Below, one piece after another: positions 1-13,015 of a DNA stretch of 64,000 nt; position 1 is the first letter of the stretch; each line of letters starts with the position of its first letter. This DNA comes from Cryoendolithus antarcticus (Eukaryota > Ascomycota > Dothideomycetes > Cladosporiales > Cladosporiaceae). The notes under the pieces were generated by a model that worked only from the letters and a program-made list of their open reading frames with translations, had not been told where the DNA came from and ran no database searches. Both the position numbers and the translations under genes were made by a program. The DNA is taken from positions 919,115 to 983,114 of the forward strand of contig NAJO01000015.1 in assembly GCA_002077065.1 (NCBI GenBank). Reading direction: 5' to 3'.

Positions 1-1466
1 CTTGAGTCCGGTCTAGCATCAGCTGTCTCATCACTCCGCTTCCCGACTTGCTCATCCCCATCTGCATTCTTTCTCTTCGGCTCCTCAAGTAAGATCGAAG
101 GAACGCGATCTTTGAGATCCACCAAATTCTCATAGAAGCGCCTCTCGTCTTCATCCTCCCAGATACCAGCGCCCTCACTCTGCCCGCGCAAGTACTCACC
201 AGTCTTGACGAGACCGATGCCACTGTCGAAGGCGCCGCCCGCAGCCTCCTTCTCTGACAGATCGGGCATCTCGGCGCCCAGCGCATCTGCCAAAGTCTGC
301 GTACTCGCGATGAGCCGCTCTTGCGCCTTCACAGATTTCTCGTAATTTGTCTGCCGATCCTCAAAGACCTCTCCTGACTTCACGTACGCCTCAGCATTGC
401 GCTTGCTCTGGCTTGTCAAGTTCTTCTGGTCGCGTAGGATGTGCGTCTTGACGTCCTCGAAGTACCGCTCGAGAATGTTCCGGAAACGCTGTTGGACGTC
501 CGGTGTAGTGAGTGGCGTGTCCTGGATCACGATCTCATCGTCGTCAGTCGAGGCGGGCGTTTCTGTGTGACCATTGATCTTCGGCTCAGCCGTAGTCTCG
601 CCGTTATCCGCCACAGCTTGTCTCGCGTCTTTCTTCGTGCCAGCAGACCCGAGTACATCCCACGCGAAGCTCTTGACGAACAGCACAACCAGTGGAAGAT
701 TGACGTGCTCCCTGTCATGGCTGAGCATGTCTTTCAACACCTCCAACGGGAACGGCTCAGTGTCTGTCGCAGGGATCTTGAGCCCGTTGATCTTAGCCTT
801 GGGCATAAGCTCAGCGCCCTTCGTACCTCGTCCAGTCTCATCCGGCTTGGTGACATCCTCCAGACTTCTCAACGCGCTCACCAGCCACAGTTCAGTGGCT
901 ACGCGTAGTAGCACACGCTGCCTGGCAATGCGATCTTTCTCCTCTCTGTCGCGCACCTCAGCCGATAGCGCCTTCAGCTGCGCTCTGTCAGGCGTACTCA
1001 GCCCTCGTCCAATCAGCCAGCCCAGATTGCATGTGAACTCCTCGGGCCCAAAGCGCTGGTGCAATGCGCTGACCACTTCGACGCCAGCAGCTACCTCGCC
1101 TGGTGTCTTGAGCCTGCAGAGTCCCTCATAGCATGCTGACACGATCTCGGTCAGGTACTTGTGCAGCGACAGGGTCCTGACCTCGAGGAGGAAGGTGGGC
1201 ACGCTCGCAATGGTGATGGCCGTGCGCACGCGCTTGATGAAGGCCGTGTTCTTCTTTAGGTTCGAGTCCAGCGAGCCGTGGACTGGGAAGACGCCTGGTG
1301 AGTGTGTTAGTCGTGCCTGAGGCCATAGCTCAGTCAAGCGGATGTACCCTGCTCGCCATCCCAAGCTCGTGTGTTCAACTCCTTCAACTCTCCTTCGCAG
1401 TATTGTTAGCTACTTCTTGCAATCCCACAGAACATGCAAGCGCGTACTCTTCCGTTGCCGCTCCAT
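1..1466 (-). CDS. UPF2: Nonsense-mediated mRNA decay factor UPF2 (NMD2), 5' part, truncated by the window edge
   Basis: UPF2 bridges UPF1 and UPF3 in cytoplasmic nonsense-mediated mRNA decay through MIF4G domains. I assembled three exons on the minus strand: 1466..1448, 1392..1348 and 1294..1 (continuing past the left edge). Introns 1447..1393 and 1347..1295 have GTACGC and GTACAT donors, CTAAC branch sites and AAG/CAG acceptors, and all phases agree. The start reads MERQRKRELKELNTRAWDGE, the usual charged UPF2 N terminus, followed by the family-diagnostic SLDSNLKKNTAFIKRVRT at the start of the first MIF4G domain. The frame stays open to base 1. The acidic linker after MIF4G-1 is visible (STDDDEIVIQDTPLTTP). 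The gene is divergent from FYV7. MIF4G-2/3 and the UPF1-binding tail lie outside the window. Confidence 0.88.
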
Positions 1467-1856
1467 GGCGACAGTCTACCGCGAACGTGCGAACGTCGCC
1501 GCGGCGGGGTGGGGGAAAGCGGCGTTCAAGGATCGGGCATTTCAGTGTTGTGGGTGCGCAAGCTCGACCGTGGCAGAGCTTGCATTGGAAGTGACCGAGA
1601 GAGTCGTCGTGTTTGCTGTTTGTTCACGTGAGTGGTTCCGCGTAGTGAATGTTGGTGTTGGTGTTGGCACAGGACTGCTGCATGCAAGTGTGAAGTGATC
1701 GCCCGCCTTATCGATGTGAGGGTGGAGGAACTATCGGCCCGGCTACAGTGAATGACTCGCGCCTGATTATGTCAGGTTTCGCGATTTCTCCCCCAAGAAC
1801 AAATTCATGTAGAGGTCCGACTAACCAGACGTACCTCTTCCCTCCTATCAGCGATC
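1467..1856. promoter_or_regulatory. Divergent intergenic region UPF2 / FYV7
   Basis: A 390-bp stretch between the two outward-facing start codons, so it must hold both promoters. It contains a short GTTGGT repeat around 1650-1665. I see no convincing TATA box or known operator. Confidence 0.5.
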
Positions 1857-2537
1857 ATGGCAGAGAAACGCAAGCCCGCCTCCAACGACGATGCTCGCCC
1901 CACCAAGATCCGCAAAGGCTTCCAAGTCGGCCCCGCTAACCTTCCCGAAGGAATGCACAAGCGCAAAACCCAGCAGATAAAGCAGTCACTGATCCAACGC
2001 GCCCTGATCAAGAAAGACTACGCACGCCTGAAGAAGCAAGGCAAGATCCCAGAGACCGACGCCATACCCGTGCCCGCATCCTCACATCTAGACGCCGCTC
2101 CGTCAACCGAAGACGCAGACTTCACCGGCTTCCCAGACGTCGACTCAGCAGAACCAGTGGAGGCTGCACCTGCGGTGTCAGAACCCCACCCCGACCGCCA
2201 GACCCTTATCAACGCCTCCGCTTCCCCTGAACCTGCGCCTCCCGCTCCTCGACCGCCTCGCGACCCGAATCGAAAGCGTGAGCGTAGACAGAAACCCAAT
2301 CCCTTCCAGAAGGAGCGGGATGCTGCTCTAGAGGCAAAGGAAGCTGCTGATGAGCGAAGGCGGGTGCGTGAGGAAGCTGAAAGGGAAAGGGCGGTGAGGA
2401 TGGAGGCTAGGGAACGGGAACGCAGGGCTATGGCGAAAGCGAGGAGTGGAGGGCGGAACGGGCAGAGGAAGTTGGGGAGGGAGAGTGGGGTGCTTTTGGC
2501 GAGGGTGCAGAGGATGGTCGGGGAGGGAAAGGTCTGA
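1857..2537 (+). CDS. FYV7: rRNA-processing protein FYV7 homologue
   Basis: A single-exon protein of 226 aa. FYV7 is a small basic nucleolar protein needed for 18S rRNA maturation (35S pre-rRNA processing). The N-terminal 60 residues carry the family signature: basic start, KGFQVGPANLPEGMHKRKTQ, then the helix KQSLIQRALIKKDYARLKKQ. The middle is acidic and Pro/Ala-rich, and the C terminus (about 135-226) is a long charged Arg/Glu/Lys helix, probably coiled coil, typical of ribosome-biogenesis factors. The ATG at 1857 sits in a good context (atcATGG). Its 3' end converges on MCM3 with 115 bp between stop codons, so the 3' UTRs probably overlap. Confidence 0.82.
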   Translation: MAEKRKPASNDDARPTKIRKGFQVGPANLPEGMHKRKTQQIKQSLIQRALIKKDYARLKKQGKIPETDAIPVPASSHLDAAPSTEDADFTGFPDVDSAEPVEAAPAVSEPHPDRQTLINASASPEPAPPAPRPPRDPNRKRERRQKPNPFQKERDAALEAKEAADERRRVREEAERERAVRMEARERERRAMAKARSGGRNGQRKLGRESGVLLARVQRMVGEGKV

Positions 2538-2652
2538 GATGCGAGAATTCTGGCAGAGATTTAAAGATTGACATGAATATGATGCATTTCGCCCTTGAGG
2601 TAAGCCGGGTGTATCTAGCGCCTCGAACGCCACCCATCCGAGTATACCCAGA

Positions 2653-5438
<2,786 letters not shown>

Positions 5439-5949
5439 GATCGCCGTCTACTGTGATGCGGAGTAGGTAAGGCAAGATGCGCTGCTACAATAGATGTACT
5501 ATTCGCATCAAAGGAACGATCAGACATGTAAGGTGGGCAACGCGTCGAGGGGAGACGCGAAGTGATCGCGCGCTCGAAGTGCTCGCATGACGCTAGGCTT
5601 ATTCGAGTCGTGGCCAATCCCTCGACAAAAGACATCCATCGCGACCATCGCCTCAGACCATACTTGTACATGTATCGTATTGTTATCGTACTGTGGTCGG
5701 CTACCTTCCGCACATTTCTCCTGTACACCTCTTGCCGATCCTGTGGCATTGCTGCACCATAAGCGTGCATAAGCCACCGCAGCAGTCGGATGATTGTCGA
5801 GATGTTCAGGTCGGACGCGATCGGCGGTATTAGCATTCAGCACAGCCGCAGCAAAGCATGTATATGAAGCAACAGCCTCGCCTTGGTAGATAATCACAGT
5901 CCCATTTCAAACGCACTCTCCCGTAGCGTTCCAAGCGTCCCCTTCGGCA
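5439..5949. promoter_or_regulatory. Divergent intergenic region MCM3 / coiled-coil gene with MCB-like site
   Basis: A 511-bp region between divergent starts. It holds ACGCGT (MluI cell-cycle box, the MBF site) at 5540..5545, about 100 bp upstream of the MCM3 ATG, plus a near match ACGCGA at 5555..5560. MBF control of MCM genes is known in yeasts. The assignment here is inference, because ACGCGT occurs several other times in the window. Confidence 0.4.
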
Positions 5950-7056
5950 ATGTCACAATCATTTGCCACACGTCTGCAGAGCGCAGCTGCACGTAACAGA
6001 GAACTCCTTTCGATTATCGCGCAGAACGATCATGCACCATCGGCGCTTCCGCAGAACGCTGCGTACATTACGGATCTCGACGCACAACTCAAGAAGACAG
6101 ATGTCGAGTTGAAGAAGCTCCATGCCATCACTGAAGATGAGCGAAAGGACCATGTCGAGTATCGTGACAGCACATTCAAGCGATACGCCCACAAGATAGG
6201 TGGCAAGAAGGGCCAGGAGAAGTTCACTTCCAAGCAGGAAAAAGAAGAACGCGAGTTCCTTGAAGCGTGGCAAAAGGAGCGTGAGGCCATTGCACGTCGA
6301 GAAGAGATCGCTCGTGCCCTCGACATTGCCCAAGTCGACAAGCAGACTCTCGGGCAAGCTGCACTCCAGTACCAAAATGCTCAGACAGAGCTTGACCAGA
6401 TGTATGCGCAGCTCTTCAACGGCCCAACTCCGGAGGTTCCAGGCGAGGACCAGATGGAGCAGACGGTCCAGCATCTAGTTCAGTATCTGGATCAATGCCA
6501 GCAACGTTTCAATACCGAGAAGTCGGCTGGCGAGGCACTACGTGGCGTCGAGAAACTTATCGCAGCCGCCAACAAGAACATGCGGGAGGCTCTCAGCATG
6601 TCCCGCATGGACATGATGGGAGGCGGCACTTTCATCGACATGATGGAACGTGACGCTCTGTCCCGGGCTGGCGTCGCTATATCAGAAGCCATCGTTCACA
6701 TGAATGCTGCTCGACAATTGCAGCCGGCCATACAGCCGCTTGACAACGTCAATATTGACATGGGCCATGCGATGTCTGATATGTTCTTCGACAACATCTT
6801 CACAGACATGGCGCAGCATGAGAGAATCCAAGGCAGTGCTATGCAACTGCAGAGAGCTGACGATCAGTTGAAGGAGCAGATCCGCCTGCAGCTTGTGAGG
6901 GCTGGAGGCGCTAGGGACCAGCTGGCGCAGGCGAAGCAGGACACCGAGAACGTGCGAGAGGAGCTGCAGAGGATTCGAGCTGAGACGTTCGAGACTTACG
7001 GGCAGAACATGTACCAGGGTCAGAGTGCTGATGCACCGCCGCCGTATGTCGGCTAG
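5950..7056 (+). CDS. Coiled-coil protein of unknown function with C-terminal PPPY motif
   Basis: A single-exon, 368-aa protein. I do not recognise a named family. It is almost entirely helical and charged, with Lys/Glu-rich coiled coil at about 40-130 and again at about 290-345, and Met-rich segments around 215-235 (MSRMDMMGGGTFIDMMERD) and 265-285. The last residues are SADAPPPYVG; PPxY is the consensus bound by WW domains, for example of Nedd4/Rsp5 ubiquitin ligases. There is no signal peptide or membrane segment. The ATG at 5950 is the first in frame. The composition resembles conserved Pezizomycotina hypothetical proteins; cytosolic scaffold or adaptor would be a guess. Confidence 0.75.
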   Translation: MSQSFATRLQSAAARNRELLSIIAQNDHAPSALPQNAAYITDLDAQLKKTDVELKKLHAITEDERKDHVEYRDSTFKRYAHKIGGKKGQEKFTSKQEKEEREFLEAWQKEREAIARREEIARALDIAQVDKQTLGQAALQYQNAQTELDQMYAQLFNGPTPEVPGEDQMEQTVQHLVQYLDQCQQRFNTEKSAGEALRGVEKLIAAANKNMREALSMSRMDMMGGGTFIDMMERDALSRAGVAISEAIVHMNAARQLQPAIQPLDNVNIDMGHAMSDMFFDNIFTDMAQHERIQGSAMQLQRADDQLKEQIRLQLVRAGGARDQLAQAKQDTENVREELQRIRAETFETYGQNMYQGQSADAPPPYVG

Positions 7057-7530
7057 CTGCCGTTGACTCCATCTACCTGGCTCGAAAAATCGTACTCGTG
7101 CGGTGAGACAAAGTCGCGCATGGGAAAGTATTTCGAGCACGGCGCGCAGCGGTTGCACTTCTGATGCTTGGTCATACGCCGGCAAGCTGCAGGTTTAGCA
7201 AACAGAACTCTCTCGCGTCGCAGTACAGCCAGCATGCGCCACGAGACAATTCCTGGACGAAACGAATGAGATCTTCTCTCGGGTATGCATGACATCTCTC
7301 GCCGTGCATGTAGTATGGCAGGGCCAATCTCGCTGCTTCTGTGCTTCGGTCTGCGCCCAAGAGGTTGCCTTCGTTTGAAACATCATTTGCCGTCTGCGCA
7401 TCGTACGACACTGGCTCGAGTTATCGTTTCAGCTGCGCAATACAAGTACAGATCTCAGTACTGCTCTTGATCTTTCAAGTCTCATCCTTTTCACAAATAC
7501 TAGACCGAACCACACCAACGGAACGACAAC
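7057..7530. other. Intergenic, no gene seen
   Basis: 474 bp. Only short overlapping open frames on both strands without family resemblance. The last part (A/C-rich, from about 7490) is probably the leader of the next gene. Confidence 0.5.
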
Positions 7531-8673
7531 ATGCCCAATCCATGGGAGATTCAGCGGTGGACCGGACAATCGGCACCTCCTCTGAGGCCTCTGATACCCT
7601 TCGGCCCGCCGGCTCTCCTACCTCACCCTCGCAGCGTTGGCCCTGTCGCCTTGCCTTGGCTCGGCGCATGTAGTGCTGCGCCCTTTGACATGCGACAGCA
7701 AGCTCTGGCCCAGATACTCCCCAGATTCCCGCTTCAGCACTTGACTACGCCGTACGACTTCAACAACATCATCAACCCCTGGGTCCGAACAAATCCGGAG
7801 GTTGTGCCTAGTCTCTGGAACGCCCTCCAGCAAGACGGACTTCGCCGCGCCTTCCACTTGGTGCTGGGCGCCGTAGCTGCGTCCAGTGGGCTCAATGCCG
7901 TAGATGACTTCTGTCAACGCCTTCTGGCTGAGCTGGATATCGCGTTGCGCGAGGATACGCGATACTCCATAAGTCAATCGAGCCTATCGGTCTCGTGGCA
8001 TAGTCAGCATCTATTCCGGGCCTTCGCAGAGATCTCGCACTCGTGTCATAGTCAACTCCTGGGCGATGTGCTGAGAGACTTCTTTCAGACTCACATACGA
8101 CATCTGGCTGAATATGACTCGCCGCGCTGTCTAGCGCAGTGGTGTCACTCGATCATGCGGAGCTTCATGGCGACGGAGGACAAAGACCTCTGCTTTATCA
8201 CTCTCCTCGAGCACCGTCCGGACCTTATCGATGAGCTAGAGCTCGAACCTGGTCCGAGGTCGCGACGCGTCAAAGACTACTTGATTCATCTTGCGGTTGA
8301 GGATGGTCTACCAGTGATGACCACAAGATCGTCCCGTTCCGGCTACCCGAACGACAATGACTACGCTTCTCGGGATGATTGGAATGGCTTTGGTCGCTGT
8401 ACAGACGATGAGGATTGCATTGCCGAGTCCCAGAACAGACGAGACTTCCATCGCAACGAAGCTGAGCGGCTGAACGACAAAATTGCGCGATTCGGGACGG
8501 CAAGTAGTGGACGACGACGTGGTAGATCATTGGACCCCTGGGATGATTCAGGGCATCGAGGGTTTGGCTTCCCGCAAGGAAGACCACAATGGCGTGATAG
8601 AAGCCTGCCGCCGCATTCAGGATTCCGGAGCCGCTTGCGGTCATGGGGATGGAGCCCTGGCTGGCCGTGGTGA
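7531..8673 (+). CDS. Orphan protein of unknown function with Arg/Gly/Trp-rich tail
   Basis: A single open frame of 380 aa starting MPNPWEIQRWTG in an A-rich leader (acaacATG). I recognise no family. The N-terminal 50 residues are Pro-rich. Residues about 50-250 look like a helical globular domain with many Leu, Trp, His and Cys (for example LAQWCHSIMRSFM). The last 120 residues are low-complexity and basic with RSS, GRRRGRS and repeated Trp/Pro/Arg, ending SWGWSPGWPW. That tail resembles RS/RG-type RNA-binding or disordered regions. No signal peptide or transmembrane helix. Codon usage looks like the neighbours. Probably a lineage-specific gene. Confidence 0.55.
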   Translation: MPNPWEIQRWTGQSAPPLRPLIPFGPPALLPHPRSVGPVALPWLGACSAAPFDMRQQALAQILPRFPLQHLTTPYDFNNIINPWVRTNPEVVPSLWNALQQDGLRRAFHLVLGAVAASSGLNAVDDFCQRLLAELDIALREDTRYSISQSSLSVSWHSQHLFRAFAEISHSCHSQLLGDVLRDFFQTHIRHLAEYDSPRCLAQWCHSIMRSFMATEDKDLCFITLLEHRPDLIDELELEPGPRSRRVKDYLIHLAVEDGLPVMTTRSSRSGYPNDNDYASRDDWNGFGRCTDDEDCIAESQNRRDFHRNEAERLNDKIARFGTASSGRRRGRSLDPWDDSGHRGFGFPQGRPQWRDRSLPPHSGFRSRLRSWGWSPGWPW

Positions 8674-9273
8674 GAGCTACATGAAGCTTCTGGGCGGAGA
8701 TAGCAAGAGATCTCGATGGAGCGGTAGGCCATGCTGTAATAATGGTGCCGTCTTACAAGGTCTCCCTGCGAGACCTCAGTGCCCGACTCATATACTATGC
8801 ATTGCCACCAATTCTCCACAAGCTTGCAACCCTGCTTAGTCACCATCAATGCGCCTACAGTACCGTAGCTGGCATGTCAAACGGGTATGGGACGAATGCG
8901 ACCCGTTGACGCATGTCTTCTCGGGTGCTTGCTTCTCAATGGACCCGCAGTGCAGCGTTGGACTGACGTCTTGGGTTTGTGTAGTGCACGAACTACGTCC
9001 CGGCCACTAGAAGCAGTAGTGAACCTACGCTTAGCACTCGACGAGGCTGCGTAGGTTCTGGAGGTAGACTGGACATCTGCGAACACATTTGCACATGTCA
9101 GGCAAGGTTACTCCATCACGTGCTCATCATTGTGAGCCAGGTCACCATACTTCCATGTCCGCGATCTGACTGACATCGTATGCTCCCGTCACAGTTACTC
9201 ACTCCATTGCGACAAAACTGCCCTCCCGATCTGACACATCAACAACTCTGCCACTACTTCGATCATTGTGAAG
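8674..9273. other. Intergenic, no gene seen
   Basis: 600 bp with only short shadow frames. It ends with the leader of the Myb/SANT-like gene. Confidence 0.5.
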
Positions 9274-10347
9274 ATGACGGACGACGGCATGATGAGTACG
9301 GCGGAACTTGAGGCGGAAATGCAAGCGCTTGAGGCCTCACTGATGGCTGGACTCACCGAGGATCTCAGTGTCAATGAGCAATCGACGAACGACGACAGGG
9401 CGATGCGTGAGACACCGGAGACGAGGCGATCCTCACCTCAGAAAGACGGGGGGCACGTCGATCATTTGTACGCAGACGACGTGTTACCTGCTCAGCAGGC
9501 AGAGGTCGGCAATCTTGCGGAAGTGACCACTGAAGCAGTTACCGCCGGCGAGCAAATCAGCAGCGCCGCCATTGAGGCGAATGGCGAAGGTGTCTCAACT
9601 TTCGACGACACGATAGGCGCACCCACAGGTCCCCGCAGACGTCGCGGCAAGAAGGTGAATGCAGGATGGGACTCAGATTACGAGCCCGACAACGAAGGGA
9701 ACCAAGCACTCTCGGCAAAAATCACTGGCAAAGGCAGCACTGCGCGGAAGACCAGGTTGAAGGCAGCCACCGGCGTCGCTGGGTTAAAGCGTACCAGTGT
9801 AGCGCGAGACTCCCCATCAGCCGTTGTGAGGAGGCGCAAGTCGACGGTGTCCATCCCTGCTGGAAGAGTCCGCAGGCCGCCAACGAACGGCATCATCGAC
9901 TCTCGCCCTCTCGGTCGTACTCTCGAAGAATGCGACCCAGCTGACCAGATGCTCTTCACCAAAGCCTCTGCTGCTGTTCCATGGCCAGAGATCCACGCGA
10001 CCTGGAAGGAGATGACAGGGACTGAACCTGCCGCCTCGACGTTGCCGAACAGGTTTAAGCGGCTCAGGGAGAATTTTAGCACCATCAACGAGGAAGACCG
10101 GCCATTCTTACTGGATGCCAAGGAGGAAGTTGAGAGGGAGTGGCAGGCGATGAAATGGGCCAAGATTGCTGAACGCGTGAAGGAAAAGGGAGGGGAGGGC
10201 TATCAAGCGGATGTGCTGCAGAGGCCGTGGAAGAAATTGATGGTTGCGGAAGGACTGCGTCCGCCGCCTGGGCTTATCGATCCGGATTGGCAGATTGAGG
10301 TGAAAAAGGGTGGAGAGTCTGATGGTGGAAATGGCGAGGCGGCGTGA
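9274..10347 (+). CDS. Myb/SANT-like nuclear protein
   Basis: 357 aa from the ATG at 9274 (the open frame extends two codons upstream, but that codon is GTG). Residues about 1-110 are acidic and disordered; about 110-210 are basic (RRRRGKKVNAGW, VVRRRKSTVS, RVRRPP), likely nuclear-localisation and DNA-contact segments. Residues about 220-330 form a Trp-spaced helical unit (VPWPEIHATWKEMTG, STLPNRFKRLRENF, WAKIAERVKEKGG) that matches the tryptophan spacing and the 'STLPNR(F/Y)xRL' phrase seen in fungal Myb/SANT-like hypothetical proteins. A chromatin or transcription role is inferred from this fold only; no target is known. Confidence 0.65.
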   Translation: MTDDGMMSTAELEAEMQALEASLMAGLTEDLSVNEQSTNDDRAMRETPETRRSSPQKDGGHVDHLYADDVLPAQQAEVGNLAEVTTEAVTAGEQISSAAIEANGEGVSTFDDTIGAPTGPRRRRGKKVNAGWDSDYEPDNEGNQALSAKITGKGSTARKTRLKAATGVAGLKRTSVARDSPSAVVRRRKSTVSIPAGRVRRPPTNGIIDSRPLGRTLEECDPADQMLFTKASAAVPWPEIHATWKEMTGTEPAASTLPNRFKRLRENFSTINEEDRPFLLDAKEEVEREWQAMKWAKIAERVKEKGGEGYQADVLQRPWKKLMVAEGLRPPPGLIDPDWQIEVKKGGESDGGNGEAA

Positions 10348-10941
10348 ACTTCAATCTCACTGGCACAGCGATAGTCATGTGTGCTGCCACTCTCTGGTTG
10401 GTAGTAGCGGTAGCGAGGTAGCCCAGAACCGAACCCCTGAAACACATGCTATTCTACATCTCTCCGCGCCGTGCACAGCTTGCACCTTCGCCTCTCGAGG
10501 GGTTTCACCTCTGAGAACTGCTCCTATCAGTTTGGTCGTAGTCGTGAAATATTTCGCTGCTGCATCACCGAGAGCCATAGCTAGACAAGGACCTCGAGTC
10601 GCAAGTTGCAGCGTGTGCAGCCTCTCGTCAGACTGATCTGTGCTAGTCTGACGTTCCGGGTTTTTTTTGATGGCTGCACGAGAGGGTCTCAGAACTTCCG
10701 GAGACTCGATGGTAGGGAGGCCATGTGGTGGCATGCGATTCTACCAGGCTCTACAAAGTCTTTCATGGTCTGCCGTAGAATCGCCTGGTGTGAATGTTTG
10801 TAAGATATCGAAGAGAAGTATGAAGTCCATCGAAGACTACTTCCTCCACGTGTCAGCTACGTGTCAGTGCATGGCAACGGAACATGTTCACATATCGTTC
10901 TTTATGCCATTATTGTATGATGTGATAACGATGCTAACAAT
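10348..10941. other. Intergenic, no gene seen
   Basis: 594 bp containing an eight-T run near 10663. No credible coding frame; presumably the promoter and leader of BOS1. Confidence 0.5.
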
Positions 10942-11780
10942 ATGGTATGTCACCCGACTTCGATCGCCGCACACATCACTAATGCCACGTCCAGAGCGCC
11001 CTTTACAACTCCGCCCTCCGCCAGTCCAAATCCATCCGCGCCGACCTGACCTCCCTCGCCGACGCTCCAGCTTCGAACCCAGCGCTCCAAGGCCAACTCA
11101 CAACCTCCATCTCTTCCTTCTCCCGCACTCTAGACGACTATCAACGTAGTGTAGACTCCGAGCTTGTCATCGACAAAGCAGCCAAAGGAAGGGATCGCAT
11201 TCTGAATTTCCGTTCCGAGCTTTTGGACTTTCGGTCTCGGTTTGCGGAGCTGAAGGACGAGAAAGAGGAAGCGAGGACTGCTGCAGATCGCACGGAGCTG
11301 CTGGGAAGAAGACCGCATGCTAGTAACACACCAGAGAACCCGTACAGCGATGCTGCGGTGAGCTCTGGTGCTGCAGGAGGGCAGAATGTGAACCCGTTGT
11401 TCAGGACTTCGAACCCCAACTTCGTACCTGGACAGAGCGGAGTGAACAGCTATTCGACCTACCAATCACCCTACGGACTGGGAGATGATCAGAATCGGGA
11501 GAATCACGCCCTGAAGGAACAAAGCTTCTTCGGCAACTCGAATGCAACGCTGGACGAGTACCTAGAACGTGGTAGGGCTGTGCTAGGGGATCTAGGCGAT
11601 CAGAGAGAGACGCTAAAGGGCGTGCAGAGGAAGCTGTATAATGTTGGAACTACGCTGGGGATATCCGGAGATACGATACGCATGGTCGAACGAAGGGCGA
11701 AGCAGGACAAGTGGATCTTTTGGGCAGGCGTGGTGGTGTTTTTGGTGTTTGTCTATTTCGTGTTCAAATACCTTCGGTGA
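10942..11780 (+). CDS. bos1: Protein transport protein BOS1 (ER-Golgi v-SNARE)
   Basis: Membrane-anchored Qb-SNARE of ER-Golgi vesicles. Exon 1 is only the ATG (10942..10944); intron 10945..10994 (GTATGT ... CCAG, 50 nt) is followed by exon 2, 10995..11780, giving 262 codons including stop. The spliced start reads MSALYNSALRQSKSIRADL, the standard Bos1 N terminus. The SNARE helix lies at about 165-235 (EYLERGRAVLGDLGDQRETLK then LGISGDTIRMVERR). A C-terminal anchor follows: WIFWAGVVVFLVFVYFVFKYLR. An alternative in-frame ATG at 11223 would lose the N-terminal domain and is unlikely. Total of 261 aa fits the family. Confidence 0.9.
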
Positions 11781-13015
11781 AGCATGTGATGACTGAGACC
11801 ATGCATTGATGGTTTAGCAGGGCGTTCAGGCATAGGAGGATGGAGTAATATTGCGAGGTAAGCTTGGAACGCATTCTCAATGCTCTGCTTTACCATGATC
11901 AAAGCTAGACAAAGTACACTCCAGCAGCTTTTGAACAGTGAACCCTCATATACCGAGCACTTGCTCCCGAGCCATACATACAATGATCCAATCGCCAGCG
12001 AATCCCAACGCCGGAACCTATTCTCGGGCCACTCACTCCAGGCACTTCGTATTACAACGGTGACAGCTCGCCCTTGCTATCGCAGCGCAGCCCATGTTCC
12101 TAGCGTCAGAGTATCAATCCTCCCAGCCTTCCTGGCTGCTTGCTTCTCCCCAGCCGAGAGAGGACTTGTCGATTTGCTAGACTTCGAGCTCGGAAGGAAT
12201 TTTGATTTGAGTAGCTTTGTTGTCGAGCTGATGCTTGACGTGGTCATGATAGAGGCATTGTCCGAGGCAAGGGACCGACCTCGTGCGTCGTTGGGGTGGG
12301 AAGACATAGTTGGTCTTGTTGTGTAGTGATGTTGGGAGTAGATTTAATATTGAAGTAATGTAGTTGGAGACGGCGATGGGCTTATTTGAGAGCTCTCTGA
12401 TGGTTGGAATCGTATTGCTTGATGACCGCAGTGAAGTGGTATGAATGTCGTGTCTGGGTTTGCTTACCTTTTCATCCTTCGAGGAGGATGCGAGTGTACT
12501 TATACCCATATACTCGCTCACACGACATCAAGGTCGCGTCGGTCTGAAACCAGTCACGCTCAAACACCGATCACGGAAACGAGCTTTGCAGATCATGAGT
12601 CGAATGGTCATTGGAGGTAGTTTTGCTCGCCAATGCGAGGCAACCAAACGACCTGATGTTGCTGTTGAAGTCAGAGTGGAGCAAAGGTGAAGTCCGATCG
12701 CGTTACCAAGTGATGAAAGTCTGTTCTTTCACGGTGGTAGATATTGGGTCGACCGAAGTACAGACTTGATGACAATATCGAAGTCCGTCGACTCCGATCC
12801 TTCGAGTCAGGCGTCCACTGCAGGCGGCAGGTGAGTCTTACCATTGTGGCTGTGGCCGACCAGTGATGCGGAGGCATTGAGAGCGGTGCCTGTATTGAGT
12901 GATGTGGGCTGATTCTAACAGTGAGTCATCACTGCGATTGCGATCATTCGCGTTGTATCTGTCAACGAATCTGCAGTGCGAAGCCACTGTCTGTCTAAGC
13001 CTGGTCGATGCACGG
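11781..13015. other. Long intergenic region between BOS1 and niaD
   Basis: 1,235 bp between BOS1 and the 3' end of niaD. The only candidate gene is the small minus-strand frame at 12077..12307, listed separately. The rest shows nothing I can identify. Confidence 0.45.
12077..12307 (-). CDS. Possible small Ser-rich protein (doubtful)
   Basis: A 76-aa ATG-initiated frame, rich in Ser/Thr/Lys (STTKLLKSKFLPSSKSSKST) with a basic C terminus. Its composition resembles small fungal hypothetical proteins and the frame stands alone in an otherwise empty region. I recognise no family, and chance is a real alternative. Confidence 0.3.
   Translation of the reverse strand: MSSHPNDARGRSLASDNASIMTTSSISSTTKLLKSKFLPSSKSSKSTSPLSAGEKQAARKAGRIDTLTLGTWAALR

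Noticed and set aside
527..1326. Plus- and minus-strand frames overlapping UPF2
   Set aside because: They are shadows of the UPF2 frame, which matches the family.
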